DNA of 64,000 bases from Sorex araneus (Eukaryota; Chordata; Mammalia; Eulipotyphla; Soricidae), in assembly GCF_027595985.1 (NCBI RefSeq), contig NC_073307.1, forward strand, positions 120,122,678 through 120,186,677, given 5' to 3'. Positions within the stretch are counted from its first letter, which is position 1; each line of letters starts with the position of its first letter. Positions 1 to 10,702 of this stretch are shown here, piece after piece. The position numbers were made by a program, and so were the translations under genes. The notes below the pieces were generated by a model. The model was given only the letters and a program-made list of their open reading frames with translations. It did not search any database and was not told where the DNA came from.

Positions 1-119
1 TGGTGTGTGAGTTTTTGACAAGGCATTGGATTGTTTGTAAGATTTAGTTGAGAATATTTGCATCAATGTTTATCAAGGAGATCGGTCTGAAAATTTATTT
101 TTTTATTTTTTGTTTTGGT

Positions 120-600
120 TGTTAATTAGTTTTTAATTGAATCACCATGAGATGCTCTTCTACAAAGTTGTACATGATTGGGTTTAGTCATACCATGTTA
201 CAACACTCATCCCTTGACCATTATATATTTTCCACCACCAGTGACATCAGTTACCCACCCCCTGTTCCCCACCTGCCTCTATGGCAGGCACTTCTTTCTC
301 TCTCCTCTCTCTCCTCTATCCTCTCTCTCTCTCTCCTGTCTCTCTTTCCTTTTGGGCTTGCATTACAGATACTGAAAGGTTATCATGCATAACCTCTTAC
401 CTACTTTCAGCACTCAGTTCTTTTCCAGAGTGATCATTTCCAACTATCATTGTCATGAAGTTGTTCACAGTAATTGTTTCCATTCAATATTTCAACACCA
501 ATCCCACCATCGTGACACCTTCCCACCACCATTATTTCAAATTTTTCTACCACCACCCAAGCCTGCTCCGTAGGCAGATGCTAAATGATTTATTTTGTAT
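120..600 (-). mobile_element. L1-like 3' tail, antisense
   Basis: Antisense to the module seen at 5190-5350 and 43195-43450. On the minus strand it runs from a GCAGGCTTGGGTGGTGG block through a CT/GA tract and a TGACTaAACCCAATCATG-like part to an A-rich end near 120. It includes the pyrimidine tract at 290-350. Confidence 0.6.
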
Positions 601-787
601 TGCTTGTTATGAATAGTATGAAATGTCGTGCAGTCGTGAAAACAGCCACACACTCCTGGAATTCTAAAATTTTTAAATATTATGGAGGCCTCTCTGCAAC
701 GTTCTGCTCTCTTTCAAGATTCATTTGTCCTAAATAATTATTTTTATAAGGAATTTATGAATAATTTCCAGAACAGAACCCTGAGGA

Positions 788-965
788 TTTTTTTTTTTTT
801 GCTTTTTGGGTCATACCTGGAGACGCACAGGGGTTACTCCTGGCTCTGCACTCAGGAACTACCCCTGGTGGTGCTCAGGGGACCATATGGGTTGCTGGGA
901 ATCAAACCTGGGTTTGCTGCATGCAAAGCAAATGCCCTACACGCTATGCTATTGCTCCAGCCCCC
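788..965 (-). mobile_element. SINE family A
   Basis: T-tract, then tttttgggtcatacctgg and on to gctccagcccc, the full antisense element. Flanking ctgagga-att repeats (781 and 966) look like a target-site duplication. Confidence 0.9.
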
Positions 966-1067
966 CTGAGGAATTTTTAATAGAGTAGCACTGATGTATA
1001 GGTTGAATGAATGTTTTCTCTGATTAAGCATTCGATGAATTTGGTTTTCTTATTTTCACCATCGTAG

Positions 1068-1191
1068 TGCCTATGAGGTCATCAGGCTGAAGGGGTACAC
1101 CTCGTGGGCCATTGGACTGTCTGTGGCAGATATGTCAGCAACGATTTTAAAAAACCTTAGGCGAGTACACCCCGTTTCCACTATGATTAAG
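1068..1191 (+). CDS. LDHC: LDHC penultimate coding exon (LDH exon 7)
   Basis: The exon is 124 nt, the usual size of LDH exon 7. It follows an AG acceptor at 1066-1067 and precedes a GTAGGC donor at 1192. Reading begins with the last base of a split serine codon, then [22 protein letters not shown] and [22 protein letters not shown] holds the conserved threonine of the substrate pocket, and RRVHPVST is a family signature. The MSAT stretch is more divergent than in LDHA, as expected for the faster-evolving LDHC. Confidence 0.93.
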
Positions 1192-4100
1192 GTAGGCTTG
1201 AGCTAAACCTTGGTTTATTGTTCGTTAATGTTTGTTCGGTCCCTCAACATTGTACCCAGTGTTTAAGGATGTAATGGTGACCCAGTAAAACACACTGTGA
1301 TGTCATGGGGTTAAAGAGCGAAAGCACATCGGGTAGGGCATTTACCTTGCACGCAGCCAACCCAGGTTCGATTTCTCCGTCCCTCTCGGAAAGCCCGGCA
1401 AGCTATCGAGATTATCTCACTGGCATGGCAGAGCCTGGCAAACTACCTGTGGCATACTTGATATGCCAAAAACAGTAACAACAAGTCTTATAATGGAGAC
1501 GTTACTGGTGCCCGCTTGAGTAAATCGATGAGCAACAGGATGACAGTGATACAGTGATTATCCAAGTAAATATATAATGACGGTGTGCCAAGTGCTTGGA
1601 GGGAACTATGGAGTGCTAAGAGTACAACAAGATGGGCAGGGGGCTGCTCCGGGTGGGGGCCATTGGTGGTGTGCTTAGGGAAGACACCGCGAAAGTGAAA
1701 GGAATCATGAGTAGGGATAAGTTCAGAGCTCCAGAGAAATGGATTTGGAAAGCTGGGGGAACACATGGCCAGTGGGTATTGGAGGCAGCTGCAAGCCAAG
1801 AGCACATGAGATGCTGGAAGAGGAGACGCTGGAAGGGCCGGGAAGGCAAAGGCCAGGCCTTAGAAGGAAGAGCACTGAGAGCAGCAGGAGGAGCACTGCC
1901 CACTGTGGAAGAGCAAAGGAGGTGGAGGAACATGTGCAAACTCTCATCGGCTCATCTCTGTTTCCTTGGCTCATCTCTCATTCCGTCAGCTTCAGTCTCA
2001 CACGGGCTTTTCCCCATGGAGCATCAAAGATGTTTTCCAGAAGCTGCAGGCTGGGAGCCTTTATTATCTGGAAGCTGCCCACACCCACTGCTCGTGTTGA
2101 TTTAGATGGTGCGCCTTTCTGAGGTGGAACTGCCATTGTCAGGGAGAAGGTTTCCAAAAGGAAAAAGTAGGGTCGTTCGGACAAGGAGAAGGGCCGTGTG
2201 AGAATCTGGACACACACAGCAGCTGTTGCTTACGCATGGTCATTGGGTCAATGGGTCACATAGTCACATGATCTGCCTAAGGAGAGTATATCCACTGCAA
2301 AGACAGGTTGAGTTTTGAGGAATTCTAATATTAAAAAGTTGAATTTATGGGGCTGGAGCAATAGTACAGCGGGGAGGGCGTTTGCCTTGCACATAGCTGA
2401 CCCAGGTTGGATTCCCAGCATCCCATATGGTCCCCTGAGCACTGCCAGGAGTAATTCCTGAGTGCAAAGACAGGAGTGACCCCTGTGCATTGCCGGTTGT
2501 AACCCAAAAAGAAAAAAAACGTTGAATTTATACTGACTCCTCAAAGTTTACTAAGAACTGGTGGCCATAGATTAAAAATGAAAACAAGCAGAATGTGGTA
2601 TAATGGTAACCAGGAGAATGGAGGATACTTTAGAGATGAAAATACTAATTTTACATTGCTCATAGTTGTGCAGTTATAATATAAGGATAGGAAAAAGGAC
2701 TGATAGGGCCAAGTGTCGGAGGTGATTGATAAACTTAGCAAGAGCTGTCTGAGAGAGCAACAGGAAGGAATGAAAGCCTGGCTGGAGTGCATTACATTTT
2801 CTTAAAGTTGGTGGTGCTCACACTGGGTGGGTGGGGCTGGGTGTTTCCTCACTGTGGGGGCTGTTCTGTACACTGAGTATAGCAGCATCCCTAGCCTTTA
2901 TCCAGTAGATACCAGTAACATGTTCTGCTCCCCAGTTTTTTGACAATGAAAAATATCTCTCGATATTACCAGATAGACAGAGAAAATTAAGACCAAGTGC
3001 AAATAAATGTTTTGAGGCCTTTGTCTGTGAGGGTAAGATAGAGCAATAATTGGAGAGGAGAATTAGGGCAAGGCAAGGGGGTTTGTTGTTGTTGTTGTTG
3101 TTTTTCTTTTTTTTTTTTAAGCATAAGATGCTGATGGTGTAAGCAGTGGTGGTCCAAAGGTTCCAGGGAAAATAGACTCAACTAGGAGAACTCCAAGATC
3201 CTGTAGGCTCAGAATGAAAAAAAAAACCAACAAAACAACAACAACAACAACAAAAACAAAGACAGATACAGAATACCGAAAGCAGCAAGATTAAAACAAC
3301 AATAAAACCACAAAAACTTACATACAAAGGGAAGCCCATAAGAGTCACATCACACCAATCAAGTGAGACTTTATGAGCCAGAAGAGAATGGAGACATACA
3401 GAGCAAACCCTCAGTGCAGTGAACACCTCAGCAAGAATCCTGTATCCAGCTAGATTATCACTCACATTCGAAGGAACAGTGCGGGGCTCAGGGTCAGGCA
3501 ACAGTTTAGGGAATTCATAGCCTTGAAATCTGTCCACTCTACTATCCCTCCAGCATCTAGTTATTTCATTTTTATTACTTCACATTCCCAGAAAAGGTGT
3601 GACTAGCTTTTTTCATTTTAATACATAACGGGAATGGGGCAATAGCACAGTGAGTAGGGCGTTTGCCTTGCACATGGCAGACCTGGGTTCGATTCCTCCG
3701 TCCCTCTCGGAGAGCCTAGCAAGCTACCGAAAGCATCTCGCCTGCATGAAAGAGCCTGGCAAGCTACCCGTGGTATATTCAATATGCCAAAAACAGTAAC
3801 AACAAGTCTCACAATGGAAATGTTACTGGTGCCCGCTCAAGCAAATTGATGAACAATGAGATCACAGTGACAGTAATATATAATACATTGAGTGTATTTT
3901 TGGTCAAAAAAAAAAAGGAAATCTCTCTTTTATAAATAGCCATTTCTTCACTACATGGCCAGTACAGAAGCATGGGAGGACAAACATTGGTGCATCCAAG
4001 GCTCATAATGTCAATGACTCATGAAGCTTAAAGGGGAGAGAGTAGGCTGCAGCGAGTACAGCAGGCCAGGCCTGGCCAGGCCAGGGGATGGGGCCTTGTT

Positions 4101-6326
4101 TGCAGTCCACTCAGTGGCTTTCAAATGACATGATAGGATAGATCCATATTTTCCCAACTCCAGCCTCTTCTAGAAGGGCCCACCAGTTCCCCAGAATACT
4201 CACAGGGCAACAGAGGGCCACAGCCTTGGTCTCTAACACAGCTCGTGTTTAGAGCCCCAAAGGTTACATAGAAGTGACGGTGGAATGATCCAGGCTGAGA
4301 AGGGTGGAGGAGGCAAGTGTAACTGGATCTCGGCCCTCGGCCGGAACAGAATGTGAGCGACTGTGGAGAGGGGCAGTGGCCTCCCGTGGTGGCCAGACTT
4401 CGGGAGTGCGTGGGGAGTGTGAGTGCGGCTTGCAGGAGGCTGGCCTGGGAAGGGGTGTGACTGGTCTTACAGCTCACTAAGTTATACACTACAAAATGGT
4501 GACCGAAATCAGGGAGCAGGGCTGGGCAGGAAGTGGGGCCCCAAATTCCTTTATGGGCAGCTGGGAGAGATGAGGAACAGGAAGTGTCCCCTGAGCTGCC
4601 AAGGAGAGAGCCTCGGAGGCGGGGGAGATGAGCTGAGTAGCCGTGGACTCTGAGCTCCGGGGGCCAGCACTGCTCCCCACAGCCAAGGGGCCTTTCCCTG
4701 TCCTCAACTCCAGCTTCTGAGAGATGTTTGTAATAAAAATGGAAGAAAAACAGGACTTTCAAGAATCTGTACCAGCTACCTATAGACTCGGCTCCGAAGT
4801 GTGGGGTAAGAAAAAGCAGGACGGGCTAGAGCGATAGCACAGCAGGTAGGGCGTTTGCCTTGCGTGCAGCCGACCCGGGTTCGATTCCCAGCATCCCACA
4901 TGATGCCTGATCACCGCCAGGAGTGATTCCTGAGTGCAGAGCCAGGAGTAACCCCTGTGCATCGCCAGGTGTGTACCCAAAAGGCCAAAAAAAAAAAAAA
5001 AAAAGAAAAAAAGAAAAAGAAAAAGCAGGACGAAGGCAACCAATCTCAAAAACAATGTTAGCACACAAGGCCCAACCTGTAACAACATGTTAGTAATTAA
5101 TCTCTTATACAAGAGCTTAATGTCCCCAGGGTGAGATACAGCGATCTTCACGCACTTTCCTCTTAAGCAAAGTTTTTTTTGGGGGTCATTTTTAGTTGAT
5201 TATTCATGACAAGCAATATGAAATGAATTATTTAGGCTCTGCCTGAGGGGCAGGCTTGAGTGGTGGTGGGAAAATTCAAAATAATGGTGGTGGGAGTGAT
5301 ATTGAAATATTAAATGGAATAAATCATTGTAATCAACTAAAAAGAAAAATTTTAAGTTTTTTTAAAAAGAAGAAAGAACAGAGAGTGGTGGAAGGCAGGA
5401 AGCTACGAAGGGTCTACTGGGTTGTCTTCTAGGGGAGGTGGCACACAGGTTGGTTTGCGGGCATGTAGGCGTCAGTGTGTTCAGGTCTTAGTCGCCTCTG
5501 GAAGATACTTCAGTGGTTGGGCTTTAGCTGCCAGGCTGCCAACTGGAGGTTCTATGGGCCCAAGATAGGACAGAGACCAGGCTGTACCTGATGGATGGGC
5601 CTGCCTGTCTTGGGAGGTCGTAGGTAAAATTCCCATGGCAGCAGGACACGTCTTCTCGTTCACTCACCCGGGGGGCAAGACTTAGGCCCTTCCAAGGACC
5701 CCCTGCAGGTACCACAGCAGGCATGGCTGTGGATGGCTGCAGATGCTTCCGAAAGGGTTCTTGGCCAATGGTCCTTCCACTGTACGGATCATTATGAAGG
5801 GGGCAGAACCTCCCCCACACATCTCTTGAAGTAGTTTACGCAGCCCAGTTGCTTGGCTTCAGAGCGTCCTCAGATATAACTAAGGGAGGATTGCGCGGAA
5901 TCCTTTCCCATGGACCCAAGGAGTCAAGGAAACAGGACCTTTCTCGTTCCCGTCCAAGGCCAGTTCTGTTCATGTGACTGAACACAAGTTCGGTATGATC
6001 ACACCATCTGGATGCTTCTTGGTACAGTTGATGATCACGCCTTTCTAGTGGGCGCTATATGTTTCTAGTAAACCGTTGTGCAATGGCTCTACCCTCAACA
6101 TACTGAGCAGTCATTCAATTAAATTAATTAAATTATTAAATTGATTACATTTATCTTTCAGGGTTTATACGGGATAAAAGAAGAGGTCTTTCTCAGTGTC
6201 CCTTGCATCCTGGGGCAAGGTGGCGTCTCAGATGTTGTGAAAGTGAAGTTGAATCCGGAGGAGGAGAACCTTTTAAAGAAGAGTGCAGACACCCTTTGGG
6301 ATGTCCAAAAAGATCTGAAAATTTAA
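1068..6326 (+). CDS. LDHC: LDHC 3' end: last two coding exons of a lactate dehydrogenase gene
   Basis: Coding parts are 1068-1191 and 6162-6326, separated by a 4.97-kb intron; earlier exons lie left of the window. LDH interconverts pyruvate and lactate with NADH in the cytosol as a tetramer; LDHC is the germ-cell isoform. The two exons give 96 residues, the whole C-terminal quarter of the protein, with no stop or frameshift. The C-terminal exon has GVSDVVK and ends KDLKI, closer to human LDHC (GVSDVVKINL, KDLIF) than to LDHA (GISDLVKVTL, KELQF) as I remember them. Position also supports LDHC: in human the order is LDHA, LDHC, LDHAL6A, TSG101, and the two right-hand neighbours are both here. 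LDHA is the main alternative; a full-length comparison would settle it. Confidence 0.85.
1307..1557 (+). mobile_element. SINE family B
   Basis: tRNA-like head with B box ggttcgatttc, then the ccgtccctctcgg body, a doubled agagcc(c/t)ggcaa motif, ccaaaaacagtaacaac and a cagtgatacagtga end. No A-tail. Confidence 0.9.
2349..2520 (+). mobile_element. SINE family A with TSD
   Basis: Full element. The 11-bp target-site duplication gttgaatttat is at 2338-2348 and 2521-2531. Confidence 0.95.
3080..3262. repeat. (GTT)n ... (AAC)n inverted pair
   Basis: gttgttgttgttgttg at about 3082-3100 plus a T-tract, and an A-tract with aacaacaacaacaacaac at 3220-3258. The two could pair across about 115 bp. Confidence 0.75.
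3630..3875 (+). mobile_element. SINE family B
   Basis: Head gggaatggggcaatagcac, then the family-B body with the ctctcggagagcc block and ccaaaaacagtaacaac, ending in cacagtgacagta. Confidence 0.9.
4823..5020 (+). mobile_element. SINE family A with TSD
   Basis: Head gggctagagcgatagcacag, B box gggttcgattcc, A-rich tail. Target-site duplication aaaagcaggac(g) at 4812-4822 and 5021-5032. Confidence 0.93.
5190..5350 (+). mobile_element. L1-like 3' tail
   Basis: Sense copy of the module antisense at 385-600 (gcaggcttgagtggtggtgg, aaaattcaaaataatggtgg, gatattgaaatatt), ending in an A-rich stretch. Confidence 0.55.
6162..6326 (+). CDS. LDHC: LDHC terminal coding exon (LDH exon 8)
   Basis: The acceptor is cttt-CAG ending at 6161. 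The 54 codons run from [18 protein letters not shown] through [15 protein letters not shown] to [16 protein letters not shown], then TAA at 6324-6326. GLYGIK, FLSVPC and KKSADTLW are standard C-terminal LDH signatures, so the protein end is intact and of normal length. Confidence 0.95.
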   Translation, partial: GLYGIKEEVFLSVPCILGQGGVSDVVKVKLNPEEENLLKKSADTLWDVQKDLKI

Positions 6327-6440
6327 AGCAGATTGTGAGTTTACATTTTGAAAATGTTTGCATTGATCTCAAAAATAAAAACAGAAACAGAACAGTGAAA
6401 CCTTTGATAGAATTCCAGTCTCTCCAGTTTCCTAATAAAA
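6327..6440 (+). promoter_or_regulatory. LDHC: LDHC 3' UTR with two AATAAA poly(A) signals
   Basis: AATAAA occurs at 6374-6379 and 6434-6439. The second, 108 nt past the stop and followed by a G/T-rich stretch (tgtgtgtgtcc near 6461), is the better candidate for the mature end. That gives a short 3' UTR. The signals are seen; use of either is inferred. Confidence 0.6.
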
Positions 6441-6529
6441 GAAAACGGTGAGGTTTTTCCTGTGTGTGTCCTTTATCCTGTTCTAAAGATTGCCAACACG
6501 TGCAGAAAGCACTTACACTTTTGACTTAC

Positions 6530-6571
6530 AGTTGTGTAAGCTGTTTACACAACAAGTTGTAGTTGTGTAAG
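6530..6571. repeat. Short hairpin and direct repeat after LDHC
   Basis: gttgtgtaa (6531-6539) pairs with ttacacaac (6545-6553). A further gttgtgtaag follows at 6562-6571. Confidence 0.5.
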
Positions 6572-6689
6572 AATCGCCTCCAGGTTTAGTAGAATATGTA
6601 TAGTAATGCACTGTAAATATGATTTCCCTTACCAAATAATTCCTTTCCAAGTCATGTATGTCCCTGGCCCTGCGCTTTTTCTTTTTTTT

Positions 6690-7230
6690 TTTAATTTTTT
6701 ATTTTTTAAAAAATTTTATCACCATGTGGAAAGTTACAGAGTTCTCAGGTTTATGTCTCAGTTATACCGTATTCAAACACCATCCCTTCACCAGTGCCCA
6801 TATTCCACCACCAAAATCCCCAGTATACCCCCCGCCCCCCACCCCAACTGTATAACTGATGAATTTCACTTTATTTTCTCTTCACCTTGATTACGTTCCA
6901 TATTTCAACACAAAACTCACTATTGTTGTGGGAGTTATATCCCCAAACAAGATAACCCTAATAAGGAGGCATTTGATAATTAGTTTTCCATTCAAAGATT
7001 GTATGTTTTCAGGTTTTAGAAAAGGTCGCGAGGCTCGGATGTGTCCCAGTCCCGAATCCTGGAGCCGTGTTAGTTGCTGCTCAGTGTTGCCAGGGTTCCA
7101 TCTGGAGAAGGTGTGCTGGCGGCACTTCCTCCTTCCGGCCCCCCGGTGTTGCTGGCCCCGATTCGGGTCCGGAGCATTGTCCGGGCCGCGTTGCTCACCA
7201 GAATGCCTGCCGCTTCTCTCCCTGCGCTTT
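6690..7230 (-). mobile_element. L1-like 3' end with CG-rich upstream part, antisense
   Basis: 6690-6850 is the antisense tail (ccatcccttcaccagtgccc, ccccccaccccaac). 6890-7015 matches, antisense, the module at 36150-36250 (aactcactattgttg, ggaggcatttgataatta, ttttaga). 7020-7230 is CG-rich (ggtcgcgaggctcgg, ccccgattcgggtccgg). Confidence 0.6.
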
Positions 7231-7286
7231 TTCTAACATTGAAATTTAATCTTGTGTTTTCCTCAGTTTGGGCGTCAGCATGTGCA

Positions 7287-7301
7287 TTTATGCTTTCTTA
7301 G

Positions 7302-7338
<37 letters not shown>

Positions 7339-7554
7339 TTTTGGGTCACACCTGGCGATGCACGGGGGTTACTCCTGGCTCTAGCGGTATACTACTGCAC
7401 AGGATTAGTCTTTATTTTATTTTATTTTTGCTTTTTGGGTCACACCTGGTGATACACAGGGGTTATTCCTGGCTCTGCATTCAGTAATTACTCCTGGCAG
7501 TGCTCAGGGGACCATATGGGATGCTGGGAATTTATGCTTTCTTAGCTGTGTGTG

Positions 7555-7602
<48 letters not shown>

Positions 7603-7705
7603 TTCTTTTTGGGTCACACCTGGCGATGCACGAACCCAGGTCGGCCACATGCAAGGCAAAGGCCCTACCCACTATGCTATCACTCCAGCCCCAGGATTAG
7701 TCTTT
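7287..7705 (-). repeat. Tandem duplication holding SINE pieces and (TG)n tracts
   Basis: tttatgctttcttag + (TG)n + tttctttttgggtcacacc occurs at 7289 and at 7531. aggattagtcttta follows each at about 7402 and 7693. Three antisense family-A fragments (7335-7385, 7427-7530, 7603-7692) fill the two units. Confidence 0.75.
7547..7600. repeat. (TG)n microsatellite
   Basis: About 54 bp of TG with two CG interruptions. A shorter (TG)n tract lies at 7303-7333. Confidence 0.95.
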
Positions 7706-7939
7706 AAATGTTTTGTTTCTGGTGGTGCTGGGAGTTGAACCAGGGCCTCACACATGCAGGCCAGCTACTAGGCCAGGAACTTGACTGTGGAGACACATCC
7801 CTGGCCTCAGTTTCCCATTTCTTCTATTTATTTTCCTTGCTTTTTAATTATTCACTTGAGTGCACAAAGTATGATTCTGGGTGAGAATTTAGTAAGCATA
7901 AGGAGAAGAGAAAGTTTTTTATGGATTTTACCCCTCACC

Positions 7940-8094
7940 TAAATTTCTTTTGTTTTGTCTTTGGGCCACACCCAGCAATGCTCAGGACTCACTCCTGGCT
8001 CTGCACTCAGGGACCATATGGGATACTGAGAATTGAATCCAGGTTGGTCACATGAAGGCAAATGCCCTATCCACTGTACTATTGTCCTGGCCCC
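7940..8094 (-). mobile_element. SINE family A, old
   Basis: ctttgggccacacccagcaa through gaccatatgggatactgag to attgtcctggcccc. Confidence 0.75.
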
Positions 8095-8145
8095 TTAAAA
8101 AATGTTTTTGAGGTGGAATAGGTATGTCCATCCATCCAGAAAAAA

Positions 8146-8262
8146 ATATTTTTTCACACATTTTGGCCACATTTTGAGGTGCTCAGGGATTATTCCAGGC
8201 TTCAACCAGGATTGGGTGCATGAAAGACAATCATCTCATCCTTTGTATTATCTCTCCAGCCC
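8146..8262 (-). mobile_element. SINE family A fragment, old
   Basis: Degenerate antisense copy ending ctctccagccc. Confidence 0.55.
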
Positions 8263-8284
8263 TCACCTCAGTCTCACTGTTTGT

Positions 8285-8450
8285 TTTATTTCTTGGGTCA
8301 CACCTGATGATGCTCAGGGGTTACTCATGCACTCAGGAATTACTCCTGGCAGTGCAGTGCTCAGGGGATCATATGGGATGCTGGGAATCGAACCTGGGTC
8401 AGTCATGTGAAAGTCAGACACCCTACCCACTGTGCTGTTGCTCCAGCCCC
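8285..8450 (-). mobile_element. SINE family A
   Basis: tttcttgggtcacacctgat through gatgctgggaatcgaacc to gttgctccagcccc. Confidence 0.88.
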
Positions 8451-8587
8451 AGTCCTTCTGTTTTTTAAAACTCTCTTTGGGGAGAGATAACTGAAAGGGC
8501 AGGAGACTGGAAGACTGAAGCGAAACTGTGCTACATATGTTCTCAACAGATGCAATACTGAACCCAAAGAATTAAAAAAAAAAATTG

Positions 8588-8765
8588 TGGGGCTGGAGTG
8601 ATAGCATAGTGGGTAGGGCGTTTGCCTTGCACTCGGCCGACCCGGGTTCAAATCCCAGCATCCCATATGGTCTCCTGAGCATCGCCAGGGGTGATTCCTG
8701 AGTGCAGAGCCAGGAGTAACCCCTGTGCATCGCCAGGTGTGACCCAAAAACCAAAAAAAAAAAAA
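8588..8765 (+). mobile_element. SINE family A
   Basis: Full sense copy, ggggctggagtgatagcata to gtgtgacccaaaaacc and an A-tail. Confidence 0.93.
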
Positions 8766-8826
8766 TTGGATCTTAACAGCTTTCCAAGTTCAACCTGGAC
8801 AGATAAAATTACTCTCTCTCTCTTTT

Positions 8827-8960
8827 TTTTTTTTTTTGGTGGGGAAGGGTGTGGGGCCCAAATCTGACAGTGCTCAGTGCTTAGACCTGGTGGGATTTGG
8901 GGATCATAGGAGCCATCGGGATTGAACCCAGTTGGTCCCTGCACTATCTCTTCAGCCTAT
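8827..8960 (-). mobile_element. SINE family A, old
   Basis: T-tract, cagtgctcagtgcttag, gatcatagg, attgaaccc, ending ctcttcagcc. Confidence 0.6.
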
Positions 8961-9089
8961 AGATATAGTTTTAATTTTTGAACCCACCAAATCTTGGTTC
9001 TTTTATAGTCCTTCTAAATTCTGCTTGAAAAATGGAACAATTGCTTCTTTGTTAAACTCTTAAAGAGTTAGACTTTTACTCTTTATTCA

Positions 9090-9258
9090 TTTATTGGTTT
9101 TGTGGCTACACCAGGCATTCCTCAGGGCTTACTCCTGCCTCTGTACTCAGGGGTCATTTGGTGAGCTTGGGGGACTACCCAGGGTGCCGGGGTTTGAACC
9201 CAAGTTGGCCACGTGCAAGGCGAGTGCCCTACTCACTGTACTGTCGCTCTGGCCTTGC
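9090..9258 (-). mobile_element. SINE family A, old
   Basis: Antisense copy with tactcctgcctctgtactca and gtttgaacccaagttggcc. Confidence 0.7.
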
Positions 9259-9416
9259 CTGTAAAATAGTTTCTCCAGAAGTAAAACTGTACTATATATG
9301 TTCTCAACAGGTGCAATACTGACCCCAAAGAATAAAAACCCTTGGATCTTAATAGCTTTTATTTCATTACACTTTACTTCCGGCAAATAGAAATCAGCCA
9401 GCAGTTTCAATATTCT

Positions 9417-9601
9417 TTTTTTTTTCTTTTATTTGGGGGTGGGGAGTCACACCCAGCGATGCTCAGGGTTACTCCTGGCTCATGCACTCAGGAATTACTC
9501 CTGGCGATGCTCGGGGGGAACCATATGGGATGCTGGGAATCGAACCCGAGTTGGTCGCGTGCAAGGCAAACGCCCTATCGTATGTTCTATCACTCCAGCC
9601 C
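9417..9601 (-). mobile_element. SINE family A with TSD
   Basis: Full antisense copy. Perfect 15-bp duplication cagtttcaatattct at 9402-9416 and 9602-9616. Confidence 0.95.
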
Positions 9602-9671
9602 CAGTTTCAATATTCTGATTGGAAATCTCCTTAGGTTAATTCACAAGATCATTCAGTATTTTTTCCATTTT

Positions 9672-9826
9672 CAGTTTATTTTGTGCTCAGGGGTGGGTCC
9701 TGGTTCTCTGCTCAGGGGTCACTCCTGGAAGGCCCTGAGAGCCATATGTGGTGTCAGGGATCAAAACCAAACCAGCGCATGCAAAGAAAGAACACTACCC
9801 GCCATACTATGGCTTTGACCCCAAAG
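9672..9826 (-). mobile_element. SINE family A, old
   Basis: tgtgctcaggggtgggtcc, catatgtggtgtcaggg, ending tggctttgacccc. Confidence 0.6.
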
Positions 9827-10209
9827 TCGTGTTCCTTAATTCTTAATTTTACTACACAGGAATGGATGGGAGCTGAGAAATCAGGAAAAATGACTAAGAA
9901 GAGTCAACAGAGAATAAAAAACAGGTCGAGGAGCACACCATTTTATAAAAGAATTTATCAGATCCGTATTATGTATTATGATTCACAGATAAGAAAGCAA
10001 TTAGGTAGAATGTGATGGGAGAAAAGAAGGAACTGTGGCTTTATTTCAAATTATGGCATAAAAGTTTTTTTTTTTTCAGATTGTATATTTCACAACTTCT
10101 TAAGTGATGAGTTGAGTTTTACAACCCCCTTGTAAAAATACTTATCAATTACCATTGCACTAATCAAGTCCTTAGAATTTCATATCTTAAAACTCCTTTG
10201 CATACAGAG

Positions 10210-10383
10210 ATTTTTTTTTTACTTTTTGGGTCACACCCGGCGATGCACGGGGCTACTCCTGGCTCATGCACTCAGGAATTACTCCTGGTGGTGCTCTGGG
10301 GACCATATGAGATGCTGGGAATCGAACCCAGGTTGGCCACGTGCAAGGCAAATGCCCTACCTGCGGTGCTATCGCTCCAGCCT
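10210..10383 (-). mobile_element. SINE family A with TSD
   Basis: Full antisense copy between gcatacagagattt (about 10199) and gcatgcagagattt (about 10384). Confidence 0.93.
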
Positions 10384-10545
10384 TGCATGCAGAGATTTTG
10401 TTAAAAAAAAATACAAACTTGCTACCAAAAACTCATTATTTGTGGGCGGCAGATAGTAGCCCAAGTTCCATCCCTCCTCCTGCCCTGGAGGAAATATCCC
10501 AAAAAGTCCAGTTGCGTTTGGACCAGACTTGGTTAGAAATCTAAT

Positions 10546-10702
10546 GGGCTGGAGAGATAGTGCAGCGACTATGGCTGACCCAGCTTCAATCCCCAGCGTC
10601 CAGTATGGGTCCCTGACTACCGCCAGGAGTAATCCTGAGTGCTGAGCTAGGAGGAACCCCTGAGCATCGCTGGATGTGACCCAATAAGGAATCAAAAAGA
10701 AG
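10546..10702 (+). mobile_element. SINE family A, diverged
   Basis: gggctggagagatagtgcag to ggatgtgacccaataagg; about 20 bp of the head is missing. Confidence 0.75.

Larger units (their letters stand above)
1192..6161 (+). other. LDHC last intron
   Basis: This 4.97-kb intron carries two family-B SINEs, two family-A SINEs and one L1-like tail, each listed separately. The stretches 1558-2337, 2532-3629, 3876-4810 and 5351-6161 show no recognisable gene or repeat to me apart from a (GTT)n/(AAC)n pair. Several chance ORFs of 100-213 codons lie on both strands in the GC-richer parts (1616-2105, 4121-4762). They overlap one another and match no family I know. Confidence 0.6.

Noticed and set aside
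4121..4762. 213-codon minus-strand ORF, among the longest in the window
   Set aside because: GC-rich intronic DNA with overlapping ORFs on the other strand, no recognisable domain, no exon-like borders; length is explained by GC content.
7303..7600. TG, TA and GA tracts considered as regulatory arrays or CRISPR-like repeats
   Set aside because: Plain microsatellites, no spacer structure.
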